DNA of 64,000 bases from Achatina immaculata (GCA_009760885.1 CM019719.1:27523084-27587083); one strand, 5' to 3'. Positions 21,043-33,117 are shown, counted from the stretch's first letter. Numbers and translations are program-made. The notes: a model not told the origin generated them from the letters alone.

Positions 21043-21284
21043 GACCATCAGACAATTACAGACACATTTTCAGACACAGACAAGTTCAGAACACAACCAC
21101 TATGAAACTACAGAGGAAGGAGACAAGGCAAAACAAGCTTATCAACGTAATACACCTCCACCGAAATGGAAGTCAATAGATAAAGGTAACACATGCATGA
21201 ATTGTCTTAAAATTCCTCTTTTGAATTCGGTAACGCTAGTTTGTCCTAATCCTGTGTGACGAGCTCAGATGCTGAAGGTGAGTG

Positions 21285-21287
21285 TGC

Positions 21288-21335
<48 letters not shown>
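21285..21335. repeat. (GA)n microsatellite
   Basis: About 25 dinucleotide units. Confidence 0.97.
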
Positions 21336-21339
<4 letters not shown>

Positions 21340-21507
21340 AAAAGAGCTCTTATTTCTATAATGTTTAAGCTATCTTTCATTTATTAAGCGCGTAAACAGA
21401 CAGAATCAATTCTCCCCTGACAACTTGGGCATAAACAATAATCACAGCCCAAGTGGGTGAGGACGAATGATGTAAATACAGGACACAACAAAATAAATCA
21501 ACGGATT

Positions 21508-21534
21508 TCTGCAAAATGGCCGCCACTTCCGTTC
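21508..21534 (+). promoter_or_regulatory. YY1-like AAAATGGCCGCC site over a possible start codon
   Basis: AAAATGGCCGCCACTTCCG combines a YY1-type AAnATGGC core with an ETS-type CTTCC half. If used as a start it opens MAATSVPEPVKSPSADNQ and a further 63 codons, but no good donor follows. It is either a chance site or a TSS-proximal element. Confidence 0.2.
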
Positions 21535-22205
21535 CCGAACCTGTAAAGAGCCCAAGTGCAGATAATCAAAGTGTCGTCTCCAGCATGAGTTATTGTTCCT
21601 GCGCGAATCCAGGGCCCTGGATGATTATTTGTTTTATCAGAATGGATGGGAGGTTCATGCATTTATCCAGTCAGTATTACATCATCCATCACATTGTCCG
21701 ACTCAGCCCCCCCTACCCCCCCCCCCCCGGGTGGTTTTTGGGGTGGGCAATGGAAAAATAAAAAAAATTCGGAGAAAGGAACAGAAGCAGAGATATCAAG
21801 TTACACGAAACTTGGGTATGCAGACCAGAACCATGTGCACTGCTCAGATATGGTGACATTTTATAGTTTACACAAAGTCCCTCTGATGGTATCTCTCTAC
21901 ATGCGAGAAATGCCCTGTTCTGTAGGACAGCCGTTCTGATGTGAAAGCACCGGTTACCTTCTCACTAAAAAAAAAAAAAAAATGGAGTCTAAAACGTTGT
22001 ATTGTTTCTTGGGCACTTACGGACTTTACGTATGTCGATTTTTTTACGGAGGCATGTTCTGTCGAATACTAAGTGGTGGTGTTTTACGTTGGTAATTTGT
22101 TCTGTAAATATTCAGAAGTCCGGATCTGGGTATTTCGAAGCTACGTAAATTGAACGGCATGATTTGGAGTTGTATACTATCTGGAAAACATTATTTATAC
22201 ACAAA
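21535..22205. other. no convincing gene; C-rich tract
   Basis: A poly-C tract at 21708-21729 and a poly-A tract near 21966-21982. Short ORFs run through the C tract in all frames. Nothing else was recognised. Confidence 0.45.
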
Positions 22206-22320
22206 TGTATATATATATATTATATATATATATATTTCTTTCTATCCGTTCATCTGTATATATGTCTGTCTGTATATTTGTCTCCCTGTCTATATATCTA
22301 CCAGTTTATCTATATATCTG
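22206..22320. repeat. (TA)n and degenerate TCTG/TATC microsatellite
   Basis: A TA run followed by imperfect tetranucleotides (GTCT, TATC). The Tyr/Ile-rich ORFs here are microsatellite translations. Confidence 0.9.
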
Positions 22321-22388
22321 CCGTGATGGAGCCCACAAAGAGATCCAGTGTTTGATTTTTTTTCTGCCTGTGTTCTTTGTCTGTTTAA

Positions 22389-22796
22389 CGTTGTGTCCAG
22401 GCCTCTAAGTCTCCTAGCATTGTGTCCCGGCCTCTAAGTATCATAACATTGTGTCCCGGCCTCTAAGTGTCATAAAATTGTGTCCCAGCCTCTAAGTGTC
22501 ATAACATTGTGTCCCGGCCTCTAAGTCTCCTAGCATTGTGTCCCGGCCTCTAAGTATCATAACATTGTGTCCCGGCCTCTAAGTGTCATAACATTGTGTC
22601 CCGGCCTCTAAGTCTCCTAGCATTGTGTCCCGGCCTCTAAGTATCATAACATTGTGTCCCGGCCTCTAAGTGTCATAAAATTGTGTCCCGACCTCTAAGT
22701 GTCATAACATTGTGTCCCGGCCTCTAAGTCTCCTAACATTGTGTCCCGGCCTCTAAGTGTCATAACATTGTGTCCAGGCCTCTAAGTCTCCTAATA
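22389..22796. repeat. 29-bp minisatellite, 14 copies
   Basis: The unit has TTGTGTCCCGGCCTCTAAGT followed by a variable end (CTCCTAGCA, ATCATAACA or GTCATAACA). The end variants recur in the same order, so blocks of several units were duplicated together. Confidence 0.95.
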
Positions 22797-23403
22797 TTGT
22801 GCCCATGACCTATACGTCTTCTATCAATCTTCTTTCTACGTGTTCTCTTAGTCTCTATTCCTTGATTGACTATTTCGTCGACATTTCAGTATTTCCTAAC
22901 TCGTATACGTGAAATTCACTTATTCTCAGTCTCCCTTCTCCAACTCCTACGCCATTTTCATCCGACCGATCCTGCTTACCAAATAGATATACCCTCAAGT
23001 CACGTGATCTCTAATTCTTGTGTCTTAAACGAAGGCAATTATTTGTTTCCCTATTGATCATAAAATCATTTGCACACGTCATCCGTGAAGGAATGACTGT
23101 TAGTGGAACTGTTATGGCTGACACTAATGATTAGGTGTGGAAGCCGCGCGGTTCTGCTCTTTGAGCGTTTAATTCTTGTCTAAAGATTACGCTAACGTGA
23201 CTAATCGAAGATATTCTGCAGAGACACAGAGAGAGAGAGAGAGAGACCATAGCACATACGCCCTGATGAGAAAGAGAAATTTAATGGATGAAGCTGTTGT
23301 GGATATTAGTATAGAAGTCTTCTCTGCTTCTGTAGGGAGAGATAGGGGAGGGGAAAGGGGAGGGTGAGGAAAGAAACGCTGTCATGTTAGCAGTTAATGA
23401 CCC
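22797..23403. other. no gene seen; short GA tract
   Basis: A GAGA run at 23226-23247. The overlapping 63-codon ORFs have no supporting signals. Confidence 0.5.
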
Positions 23404-23645
23404 GTAGCTAACATGTTGGCGTCAGAACTGGTGACCCATAGCTAACATGTTGGCGTCAGAGCTGGTGACCCATAGCTAACATGTTGGCGTCAGAGCTGGT
23501 GACCCATAGCTAACATGTTGGCGTCAGAGCTGGTGATCCATAGCTAACATGTTGGCGTCAGAGTTGGTGACCTATAGCTAACATGTTGGCAGTTTCAGGG
23601 AGATTGAAGAAGAAGAAGAAGAAGAAGAAGAAGAGGAGGAGGAGG
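23404..23645 (-). repeat. R1-derived locus: 34-bp minisatellite plus (GAA)n
   Basis: About 5.5 units with CATAGCTAACATGTTGGCGT, period 34 bp (23404-23591), then a (GAA)n/(GAG) tract at 23607-23645. On the minus strand this reads (CTT)n then the array. The unit's complement matches the distal block of R1 copy 1 (CCTGACGCTGACATGT at about 7193). The proximal and middle R1 blocks are missing. Confidence 0.75.
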
Positions 23646-24237
23646 CTATTACTGTGGCCGATTATGCTAATCTAATGGAGTCACCCATGACAGGAACTGT
23701 TCAGGCAAGATATCTGATGATGCGTGACAAAAGTCCACACACCGTCATCTCAAATCAACCAAATGGGTGATGCCGTCCTTTGACTGTGTTGAAGATCGAG
23801 AGAGTAGGGCAGCAAGGAAAAAAACAAGCAGAAGAGGGCATCAAAACCATCTGAGCGCAGAGACGTCCTGTGGGACGCTAGGTATATGGTCTAGGAGAAA
23901 AGGGGGCGATAGTCTGACAAAGTGTGAGAACCACTGCCTCAGACAAAAGATTTCAATACTTGTATATATTCCGCATTGGAACATACATAACTACACACTC
24001 GCGCATTCATGTGTAAGAACTGGGGGACTGTTGAATCACTCATATATGTTGGTAGTTCAGATAAAACGCAGGCAGACATTCTGAACATATGTAAAAGAAA
24101 TCACAATCACTCAGTTTAAATTAGGAAGAAAGTAGGGTTACTCCAGATACAAAGAAACATATATGGCAGGTCCAGTAATGAGAGCAAGTCCAGGTAGTTT
24201 GATAGTTTAAAAAAAATAGGAGTAGCTTTATTCAGGA
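23646..24237. other. no gene; possible hAT-like terminus
   Basis: AGTGTGAGAACCACTG at 23921-23936 is a good match to a reversed hAT-type terminus. No matching opposite end was found. ORF 23767-24084 is unsupported. Confidence 0.4.
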
Positions 24238-24511
24238 ATGGGAAACATAGTGTAAAGATAGATGTTAAAAACGGGCACGGGAAACATAGTGTAAAGATAG
24301 ATGTTAAAAACGGGCACGGGAAACATAGTGTAAAGATAGATGTTAAAAACGGGCACGGGAAACATAGTGTAAAGATAGATGTTAAAAACGGGCACGGGAA
24401 ACATAGTGTAAAGATAGATGTTAAAAACGGGCACGGGAAACATAGTGTAAAGATAGATGTTAAAAACGGGCACGGGAAACATAGTGTAAAGATAGATGTT
24501 AAAAACGGGCA
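24238..24511. repeat. 39-bp minisatellite, 7 copies
   Basis: Near-perfect units containing GGGAAACATAGTGTAAAGAT, period 39 bp. Copies are almost identical. The 13-residue periodic ORFs on the minus strand are artefacts of a period divisible by three. It directly abuts the LINE relic that follows. Confidence 0.97.
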
Positions 24512-24990
24512 CTTTAATCTACGAGTATATCTAAATCCCAATATGGAGCGCTATAAAACAAGAACAAGCACAATACAAGTCTTTTGAAAATAGAATCTTG
24601 AGAAGAATGTTTGCATTGATTAGAGATCCCATGTCACAAGAGTAGAAAATTAGAAATAACAAAAAATATATACAGGCTATTCCAATCTCAATTTACAGCT
24701 ACCATTATGACAAATACACAGATTGAGATGCTTCGGACACTTGGAGAGAATGGACAAGAACAGACAGACTAAAAGGACTTATAAAGAAATGATAAAGCAG
24801 AGAGAGACCAAGACAACGGTGGTGTGACAGTTCGGAAGAAGACCTATGAGTATTCGGAGTAGATAAATGGCAGGAGAAGACTAAGATCTTCTCCTTGGTC
24901 TTCCTCCTTCCCCCCCCCCCCCCCAATTTTTCAACCAAGTCGAAGACATCATTTGATGATCTGCGAATGCTTACAACCTAGAGGCCTACA
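24512..24990 (+). mobile_element. LINE relic: RT ORF C-terminus
   Basis: Across frames the plus strand reads FENRILRRMFALIRDP, an IRNNKKYIQAI-like block, then LRCFGHLERMDKNRQTKR. This is the FERKILRRIFGP...RLRWLGHVVRM order of LINE C-termini. Stops and frameshifts are frequent, and only the 3' part is present. It differs from the LINEs at 10.4 and 29.5 kb. Confidence 0.65.
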
Positions 24991-26484
24991 AGAGAGCTGT
25001 TAGGGAGGCAAAGTTCCGCAAGGGACATGTAAATGACTGACTGACTGTCTGAGACTAAGATCAGAGAGGAATGGAGACAAGTCTTGACTGCAGCAGTGAG
25101 CTGCAATGGCTGGAAAAGCTAGGGATTCTCATCACATTAGAAGCAAAGAGACACCAGAAGAAAGATTTCAGTGAAATAAATTACTTCCCATGTATCAACA
25201 TCCAGTCTACATCTCCACATGGCAAGCCAACTGTACTGTCCTCGTTTTGATTTTCTCTCTTAATTGTACAGTGATTGTCAGGTTCTGAAACCTTTCTTTT
25301 CTCATTACACTTCCAAAAAGATTCTTTGTTTCTCTCTTCATTTATCTTATAGTTTTACTTACTTTTCAAGTTTATATGCCCGTTTATCCATCTATCTATA
25401 AAAGCAATAAATATAATTAGCAACCATTTTGGCTTTTGTTTATTAGCTCCGCTCCAAACTACAGTATTTATGACCTTCGCTTTAAGACCGAATCTGCCTC
25501 AGCAAGAAACCACCGCCAGACATAAAAAATCAATCAAAACAGTGCCCGTTAGTCCCTCTAATAACATTTCCAAACAAAAGTTCAGACACTGTTCCCTACA
25601 ATTCAGGAAATTATTACTGGCAAAGTCTATCTCTCAAGTAAAGCATCCACCGCACTCTCCTCCAAACTCTAAACATTCCAGAGGGGCCATCTCCATCACA
25701 GTAAAGAACTGTGATTGAGGTCTCAGTGGGATACAGTTGATGAGTACTGATTAGAGGCTACGAGACTCAAGTTCTCTGTGATTACGGCCAGACACCACAG
25801 TTTTCTGTCCCTTGAGCTCGTTTAAGATTCGTGCTCAACTGGGATATCTGAATCTTTACGGCCGTGTCCACTTTCGGGTTTTAAACAGGCTTTGATGTAA
25901 GATACTGTCTCTTGAGAGATATCCTAGGATATCCTGTACTGTATAGATTCATGTGAATGATGAACTAGATTTGTACATGGAGCTGGCGTACATTCTGTTT
26001 CAAACCAAAAAAATCCTATGCCTGATTATCCCGAGGTACTCCATAGAGACAGACTTTGTCATAAAAATAACATGGCTACTGTTGTATAAATCAAAGTAGT
26101 ACTCCGTCATGAGGGAGCCAAGTGAGAAACCCAGCATTGCAGCTAATTAAGATGGAAACAAGCGATCCTCTTTGAGATCAGGAATCAAGCTACCTCTCTG
26201 TCATCAAACTGTTCGTCACGAACAACATTATCTTCGGGTTAAAGAGTAAATGTTTAAGTAAACATTTGAAATAAGTACCATTTAATCTACTTAACTCTGA
26301 CCATAACCCTCTATACGAGATGTCTTATTGTCCAGCAGTCTTTATAAACCTGGGGAAGAGACGTTTGATGGTAACTGACTGTAGGCACTGACACGCAAGT
26401 TCGCTTCAGTGGTAAATTAGTACCGATAATGTGGAACGAAGATGACTGTGTTAGAGAAGGATGGCACAATAATTACCACTATCA
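24991..26484. other. no convincing gene
   Basis: An EEWRQVLTAAVSCNGW-like reading at 25060-25110 may be more LINE C-terminus. ORF 25470-25718 (82 codons, Lys/Ser-rich) lacks splice or promoter support. Nothing else was recognised. Confidence 0.4.
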
Positions 26485-26705
26485 GTGCAGAAATGGCCAA
26501 AAATCTCAAACTGTGGAGCCACAAATGGCCAAAAATCTCAAATTGTGCAGTCAAAATGCTAAAAAATCTCAAATTGTAGAGCCAAAAATCTCAAACTGTG
26601 GAGTCAAAAATTACAGAAATCTCAAATTGTAGAATCAGAAATGGCCAAAAATCTCGAACTGGCTAGTAAGAAATGGCCAACAACCTGACTGTAGAGCCCC
26701 AAATG
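26485..26705. repeat. degenerate ~30-bp tandem repeat
   Basis: Repeated AAATGGCCAAAAATCTCAAA words with GTGGAGCC or GTAGAGCC ends and uneven spacing; an old, diverged array. Confidence 0.75.
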
Positions 26706-27202
26706 GTCAATACTAAAATTGTGGAGTCACGAGTGGCATCGAATTAGAAATTACCGAGACCCTCATCTTGTCGAATTAGAAGTGAACGAGACCTCCCTCA
26801 GCATTGACCTGGAAACAGCTTCAGTATTTGAGACTAGAAACGGCCTAGATGCTGGACACTGTCGAGACAGAAATGACCCAGAACCTTAACGACATCGAAC
26901 TGCGGCTGGCGAAGATTGCTGTCCTATCTTTGTCGGTGATGCTCATACAAAGACTCCTCGTACTTCAGAACAGCAAAAGAGGAACATGACGTTCTAACAA
27001 TGCCTGGTCAGTTGTCTGGGAAGCGTCTTCTTAGCCCTGCTGTGGAGATTACAGAAAGTCCTTTAGACACGACTTCTCACCACATGAATCACCTTTCTAA
27101 AGAGCACAAATCTTCAGATATAATTCAAATTGCCGAACGCTCGTTACGTTTGTACCGTCTCATAAATGCAACTTTCAGACTTTCTTACACCTGATTTGCT
27201 TC
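26706..27202. other. no convincing gene
   Basis: ORF 27000-27194 opens with ATG and reads MPGQLSGKRLLSPAVEIT, but no donor or acceptor was found near it. Confidence 0.35.
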
Positions 27203-27250
27203 GGGGGTTGGGTGGGTGGGTGGGGGTTGGGGGGGGGGGGGAGGAGGGGA
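27203..27250 (+). repeat. G-rich tract with quadruplex potential
   Basis: GGGGG-TTGGG-TGGG-TGGG-TGGGGG followed by a poly-G run. At least four G-runs of three or more with short loops are present on the plus strand. Confidence 0.85.
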
Positions 27251-27441
27251 AAGCACGTTCCGAGAATGTTTCATCTACGCTGAGATAGTTTTTGCAGTCC
27301 ATTATTTTTAACGTTCCGCCGAATCTTCTTAACAACATTTCACACAATACACTAAAAACAGTTACATGAACAGATTAAACGCATTTTACTTTGCGACAAA
27401 TGAAACTTTTTTTTTTACATTATTTTCAAGACTTTAACAAT

Positions 27442-27672
27442 GGTAACTAGGTTGGCCTGTAGGCAAAGTCTGGGAACTAAGTCACCATATAGGCAAAGTC
27501 TGGGAACTAAGTTACAATATAGGCAAACACTGGGGACTACGTTTACATGTAGGCAAACACTTGGAACCAATTTACCATGTAGGCAAATTCTTGGAACTAG
27601 GTTACCATGTAGGCAAACTCTGGGAACTAGGTTACCATGTAGGCAAACTCTGGGAACTAGGTTACCATGTGA
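27442..27672. repeat. 30-bp minisatellite, ~8 copies
   Basis: The unit is GGCAAACTCTGGGAACTAGG plus TTACCATGTA. The last three copies are most alike. Periodic ORFs (10-residue period) are artefacts. Confidence 0.95.
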
Positions 27673-28544
27673 ACAAACTCAGTCAAAGGAGGATTCTCTG
27701 TTTTAGCTTCATTCCACAAACGTGTTTGGACTTAACGGCAGACAGAATTACGGCCGAGGTCCAACAAGACTGTTAAATGCTTTGTGATTGACAAATATTT
27801 TTTTGCTTTACAAGCACTGTAAAATGTACCAGAAGACAAGAGAGTGACATAAACAAGTGTAGGAAATGTATGCATGTGTGTGCATGTGTCTGTAAGTACA
27901 TTTTGTGTGCGTCATTGAAAAGCTAATAGACTATAACTTATGTATTGTCTTGTGATTCATGTTTTTTGTTATTAATATCTACACAGTTACTGTACTAACA
28001 GGCAACTCTGTCCGTGATGGTAAACATGTCTATTCATCTTGTAACATGCAATAGTAGTGAAAAATACTTAGTGCCTCATCTTCCCATAAAACGGCCAGCT
28101 TGCGGCCAGTTCAGCTTGCGGCCAGTTCAGCTTACGGCCGGACCCTTCCGCCCTAAATGCGTTCGTATTTGTTATACTTTCATCTTCATTCATTTTATTA
28201 TCAAACCATACACTGATGATACTTTCTTATATAAATCTACATATTAGAACATGATGACATAAATTTACGTCAAATTTAACAGCAGATAAGTTACCTGTCA
28301 CTTAAAAGTGAAAAATAAGGAGCTCATTTATAAATACAGGACCTACATATGATAACAGGGACACACCTGCACATTGGTGGAAAAAAAGTATGTCAACGGT
28401 AGATGGTCTCTGTTCACAAGTAACTGAACATGAGATGCTAGCAGCACTGGATAGCTCTTTTCGACTCATGGAGACTTAAGATTTCTAACAGCTGAAATAT
28501 GATATTATAATACAGATTTCTATGGTTTCTGTGAACGGTTTGAA
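27673..28544. other. no gene; one short triplication
   Basis: A 17-bp CTTGCGGCCAGTTCAG-type unit is repeated nearly three times at 28098-28142. No other feature was recognised. Confidence 0.5.
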
Positions 28545-29372
28545 AGGAGATAACGTTAGTTGTCAACGGAAACAGTGGAGAAAGGAGATAAGTTAGTTGT
28601 CAATGGAAACAGTGGAGAAAGGAGATAAGTTAGTTGTCAATGAAAACAGTGGAGAAAGGAGATAAGTTAGTTGTCAACGGAAACAGTGGAGAAAGGAGAT
28701 AACGTTAGTTGTCAACGGAAACAATGGAGAAGGGAGATAAGTTGTTGTCAACGGAAACAGTGGAGAAAGGAGATGAGTGTTAGTTGTCAACGGAAAGAGT
28801 GGAGAAAGGAGATAAGTGTTAGTTGTCAACGGAAACAGTGGAGAAAGGAGATAAGTTAGTTGTCAAAGGAAACAGGAGAGAACGGAGATAAATGTTAGTT
28901 GTCAAAGGAAACAGGAGAGAACGGAGATAAATGTTAGTTGTCAAAGGAAACAGGGGAGAACGGAGATAAGTTAGTTGTCAATGAAAACAGTGGAGAAAGG
29001 AGATAAGTTAGTTGTCAACGGAAACAGTGGAGAAAGGAGATAACGTTAGTTGTCAACGGAAACAATGGAGAAGGGAGATAAGTTGTTGTCAACGGAAACA
29101 GTGGAGAAAGGAGATGAGTGTTAGTTGTCAACGGAAAGAGTGGAGAAAGGAGATAAGTGTTAGTTGTCAACGGAAACAGTGGAGAAAGGAGATAAGTTAG
29201 TTGTCAAAGGAAACAGGAGAGAACGGAGATAAATGTTAGTTGTCAAAGGAAACAGGAGAGAACGGAGATAAATGTTAGTTGTCAAAGGAAACAGGGGAGA
29301 ACGGAGATAAATGTTAGTTGTCAAAGGAAACAGGAGAGAACGGAGATAAATGTTAGTTGTCAAAGGAAACAA
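28545..29372. repeat. ~37-bp minisatellite with 341-bp higher-order duplication
   Basis: About 22 units containing GTTAGTTGTCAACGGAAACA and GTGGAGAAAGGAGATAA. A block of about nine units is repeated exactly at a 341-bp offset: the stretch 28671-28859 recurs at 29012-29200. The right edge is dominated by the CAAAGGAAACAGGAGAGAAC variant. Confidence 0.95.
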
Positions 29373-29497
29373 GGGAGCATTAATTGTGAAGTGTCTTTAA
29401 TGCCTCGCGAGGGAGCGGGGGAAGGAGGGAATGGAACAGAGAATGTACTTCTCTGTGTTGCAGTGAAATTTTTTCTGTCTATCACTTCAAACAACTA

Positions 29498-29815
29498 TTG
29501 AGCAAACAACAATATGTCTTATGGGTGATCACAAAAATAAGACGGACATATATCGGTCATGTGATGAGAAGAAACGATCACAGAATCCCAAAACAGGGTA
29601 TCAAGTGGAACACAACAGGCCGAAGAAAAAGAGGTCGACCACGTGAAACTCTAAAGAGGACATTGTTAATTAAGAGAAGCCAGTTTAGTCGACGTAACAT
29701 CCCTTGATGAGGTTGAAAAGCTCGCCGAAAACAGGAAAACTTGGCAAACTACCACGCGAGACCTATGTGACGTTTAACAGCGTGGGAAAGATGTAAGGTA
29801 TGTAAGATGTAAGAT
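29498..29815 (+). mobile_element. LINE relic with intact 3' end
   Basis: Reads KIRRTYIGHVMRRNDHRIPK, then GRRKRGRPRETLKRT, then in another frame SLDEVEKLAENRKTWQTTTR and DLCDV followed by a stop, as in the GHVLRM...GRPKTTW...DRxxW C-terminus of LINEs. After the stop comes a conserved tail ending in repeated GATGTAA words. The same 3' end recurs at 46496-46605, defining one family. Confidence 0.8.
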
Positions 29816-29949
29816 CACTTCAAAGAAAAAAAAGAGATCGATACAGTGAGAAAGAGGTACGGGTTGATATCTGGAGACGAGTTGATAGGAGCCGGTTCAT
29901 CCCTCATAACTTCTGTAACTGGTATTACTCTCCTAAACTTTGACTTTTG

Positions 29950-30242
29950 TGATGCCATACGGCAGTGGTTCTAACAGCCACAAGTAGTATTGTTAACTTT
30001 CTACTACATTTAGTACCACAAGGAAGTGGTTTTAGCAGCTACAGGTAGTACTGTTAACTTTCTACTACACTTACAAGGCAGTGGTTTTAGCAGCCACAAA
30101 GAGTATTGTTAACTGTCTGACTACACGTTATACCATAAATTGGTGCTTTTAACAGCCATAAGGAGTGCTGTTAACTGTCTAAGTACATGTAGTTCTACAA
30201 TACAGTGCTTTTAACAGCCGCAAGTGGTATTATCAACTGTGG
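29950..30242. repeat. ~61-bp degenerate tandem repeat, ~5 copies
   Basis: Units share AGTGGTTTTAGCAGC and GTATTGTTAACTTTCTACTA with considerable divergence. Confidence 0.8.
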
Positions 30243-30519
30243 TATACTGTAACATATCAACGTAGCCTCGCCCAACAAGAACGTGACAGATCTTGTGGAA
30301 ACCATAGAAAAAACGTGAAACGGTCGCGCCATCAGGGCCAACAGAGTAAAGCTGATCAAGACCCTACCATATCTCATCACAGCATCTCTCTTCTCAGGCT
30401 CGTACGACACAGAATACTCAATTCTCCATCATGCTTCTGTTCCAAGACTTTCATCACATGGCCAGAGGGCACGAGTTCGAAGACGTGCGGAGATGTACCA
30501 AGAGCAGGGCAATGAAGTT
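30243..30519. other. no gene seen
   Basis: ORFs overlap here on both strands, but no splice, promoter or family signal was recognised. Confidence 0.4.
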
Positions 30520-30809
30520 TCAGTCTCTCTCTCTCTCTCATTCCCATTCTCTCTCTCACTCTCACTTTCTCTCTCTCTCATTCTCACTCTCTCTCACTCT
30601 CATTTTCTCTCTCTCTCATTCTCACTCTCTCTCTCATTCTCTCACTCTCACTTTCCTTCTCTCTCATTCTCACTCTCTCTCACTCTCATTTTCTCTCATT
30701 CTCACTCTCTCTCACTCTCACTTTCTCTCTCTCTCATTCTCACTCTCTCTCACTCTCATTTTCTCTCTCTCTCATTCTCACTATCTCTCTCATTCTCTCA
30801 CTCTCACTT

Positions 30810-30841
<32 letters not shown>

Positions 30842-31145
30842 ATTTTCTCTCTCTCTCATTCTCACTCTCTCTCTCATTCTCTCACTCTCACTTTCCCTCT
30901 CTCTCTCTCTCATTCTCATTCTCTCTCACTCTCACTTTCACTCTCTCTCATTTTCACTCTCTCTCTCTCATTCTCTCACTCTCACTTTCCCTCTCTCTCT
31001 CTCTCTCTCTCTCATTCTCTCTCTCACTCTCACTTTCTCTCTCTCTCTCACACATTCTCACTCTCTCTCTCACTCTCACTCTATCTCTCTCACTTTCTCA
31101 CTCTCACTTTCTCTCTCTCACTCTCTCTCTCTCTCTCACACACAC
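30520..31145. repeat. CT-rich compound microsatellite, ~625 bp
   Basis: (CT)n interspersed with CTCACTCT, CATTCTCA and CACTTTCT words, with larger blocks repeated. The 226- and 268-codon Ser/Leu-rich ORFs are microsatellite translations. Confidence 0.97.
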
Positions 31146-31249
31146 ACATTTTTCATGTAAAACTTATAAGTAATATTCGTTCTTATAACTTCAAACTTTG
31201 TCAACATCTGTTTGATATGACTATATGGCACCCTTGACTTGCGTGTTGT

Positions 31250-31545
31250 AATTTGTTTAACTGGTTTTCTATAAATTTGTTAGTTTTGAATGAATGTAAG
31301 AATACACGTTTATTTCATGTTGTTGCATAAATCAGAGTGTAGAGTGTATGGACAAGAGATAAGTTTATTATTTATTTATGTAATCATTTAATTGTGTCTT
31401 CATGATTATTATGCTCATTAACAAATGCTGAATGTCTGTGACTGAGTGAAAGCTGTATGATGAAGGGCAGAATGTTAGACGAGCCTACGTGCCCAATTCT
31501 TAACCCTTTGAAAATAAAGTTCGTTCGTTCGTTCGTTCTTATTCT
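31250..31545 (+). repeat. R3 dispersed element, full-length-looking copy
   Basis: About 290 bp. It includes AAATTTGTTAGTTTTGAATG near the left end, ATGCTGAATGTCTGTGACTG in the middle, then GATGAAGGGCAGAATG, an AAAATAAAG signal-like hexamer, and a (GTTC)n tail. It matches the interrupted minus copy at 35478-37005 and the 3' fragment at 804. Retroposon-like 3' end; no ORF or pol III boxes visible, so its class is unknown. Confidence 0.7.
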
Positions 31546-32040
31546 CACTCTCTATCTCTCTCTCTGTCTCTCTCTTTCTCTCCCCTATAATCTTTCTCAC
31601 CGCTGGCTACACCTGCAAAGTTGTGGTTTTGTAAATAAGAGCAAATGGTAGCCAAAGTGAAATGGGTCTCTCTGAAGATACACAAGATACATCGGCGACA
31701 TTGTAACATATAGCACGAGTCATGGGATGACGCAGTAACCACAATTTTACCAAAAAATAACCCATCCCCAGAAAATGTTAATTTAATTTAATTTATTTAT
31801 TTTTCTTTTACATTTCAATAAATGGCCTGAGATGAGAGATGCAGATAAACGCGTTTTGCACAAATCTTGGAAAACAAAAGATACCCAAAGCGGGCCAGGG
31901 GCGGAACGGTCGTGGAAGATTCTAGTCATTAGACGGCTTTTATCTCAATCATTACCCAAGAACGGGAGCCCAATGAATGGGCTGCGATTTGAGCGTGAAA
32001 GAGAATGATCGCCATTGCCTCTAGGAATGACAGGGGAAGC
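31546..32040. other. no gene; CT tract next to the R3 tail
   Basis: A CTCT-rich run at 31546-31590 directly follows the R3 tail. The remainder shows no recognisable feature. Confidence 0.45.
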
Positions 32041-32054
32041 GCTGATTGCCCGTC

Positions 32055-32113
32055 CCCAGAGAGAGGGGAGAGAGAGTAGAGAGAGAGAGAGAGAGAGGGA
32101 GGGAGGGAGGGCG
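32055..32113. repeat. GA/GGGA microsatellite
   Basis: (GA)n grading into GGGA units. Confidence 0.9.
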
Positions 32114-32288
32114 TAGGCCAGGACAGACGTCGTTAGGGAGCCCAAAAAATCGTTTATGAAATTAAATTTGCCTCTAGAATAAGGAAATCAGTTCTGAGTT
32201 CGTGAATCAAGTTTCGACTGTGGCGCAGATGAGCGAACAAATGTTTTACCTTCTCATCCAATCATTAGAAAGACCTACAGTTTTCAAC

Positions 32289-32321
<33 letters not shown>
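32289..32321. repeat. (TA)n microsatellite
   Basis: About 16 TA units. Confidence 0.95.
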
Positions 32322-32323
<2 letters not shown>

Positions 32324-32499
32324 TTTTTCGTATATCTTTTTCTAGAAATCTCTGTTTCTCTGTAACATTTTTCATAAATATATGTTTTTCTCTAACTTTT
32401 CTTTTCATAATTTTTTTCCTCTAACCTTTTCAATGAATCTCTGGTTTTTCTTTTTCTATAAATCTCTTTTTTTTCCATCTTTTCGCCTGGTCCATAAAT

Positions 32500-33020
32500 C
32501 TCGATCCTTGAACTTTCACCGCTGCTGATTTCTCTCCTTGTCACTGGCCTTTTAACATCCGTTCCCTCTGTTGCCTTCCGCCTATCCTGCCTTCAGTCTT
32601 GCCCAAAGTTATGATGTTTTCCATTTTGTCTCTTCTCATCACCAGCCCCAAGAATGATGACTGCCTTTTTTTCTTATCGTTGTTATTACACTACATTTTT
32701 CATTATCTTGTTTCAATCACTGGTCTTTAGTTAGTTATCCTGGCTACCCGTGGGATCTTCACCATTCTTCTGAGGAACCACATCTCTGTTGCCTCCAAAG
32801 ATTTACTCATTTTCCTGCTAATCCACGATTCACGTCCTTATAGCAAAATTGGTTCAATATAGCACTGTAATACTTTCTTTCTCACATGCAGTGACAATGA
32901 TCTATTGCACAAGATGGTTTTCATTTTCTGAAATGCTACTTTTGCCTGGCATATTCACTTTCAATTCATGTGATACATCTTCCATCAGCTGGTATCACTG
33001 ATCCCAGGTATTTAAATTTG
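32500..33020 (-). mobile_element. LINE relic, RT ORF C-terminal half
   Basis: On the minus strand, from about 33010: a FKYLGSVI-like start, an IESEYARQ-like block, then SLEATEMWFLRRMVKIPRVA and, at about 32580-32605, GKTEGRIGGRQ. This is the YLGS...ALEMWFLRRMLKIPW...GRQR order of LINE C-termini, with many stops. It may belong to the same broad lineage as 50430-50870. Confidence 0.6.
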
Positions 33021-33117
33021 CTCACTTGTTACAGTGTTGTTTCAATTATATTCATGTCACAGGTGGGAACAATTTTTGGATACAATGAATGTTTAGCCTT
33101 GAAAAATAAATCTTATC

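Noticed and set aside
30431..31237. 268- and 226-codon Ser/Leu/His ORFs
   Set aside because: They fall in a CT microsatellite with all frames open.
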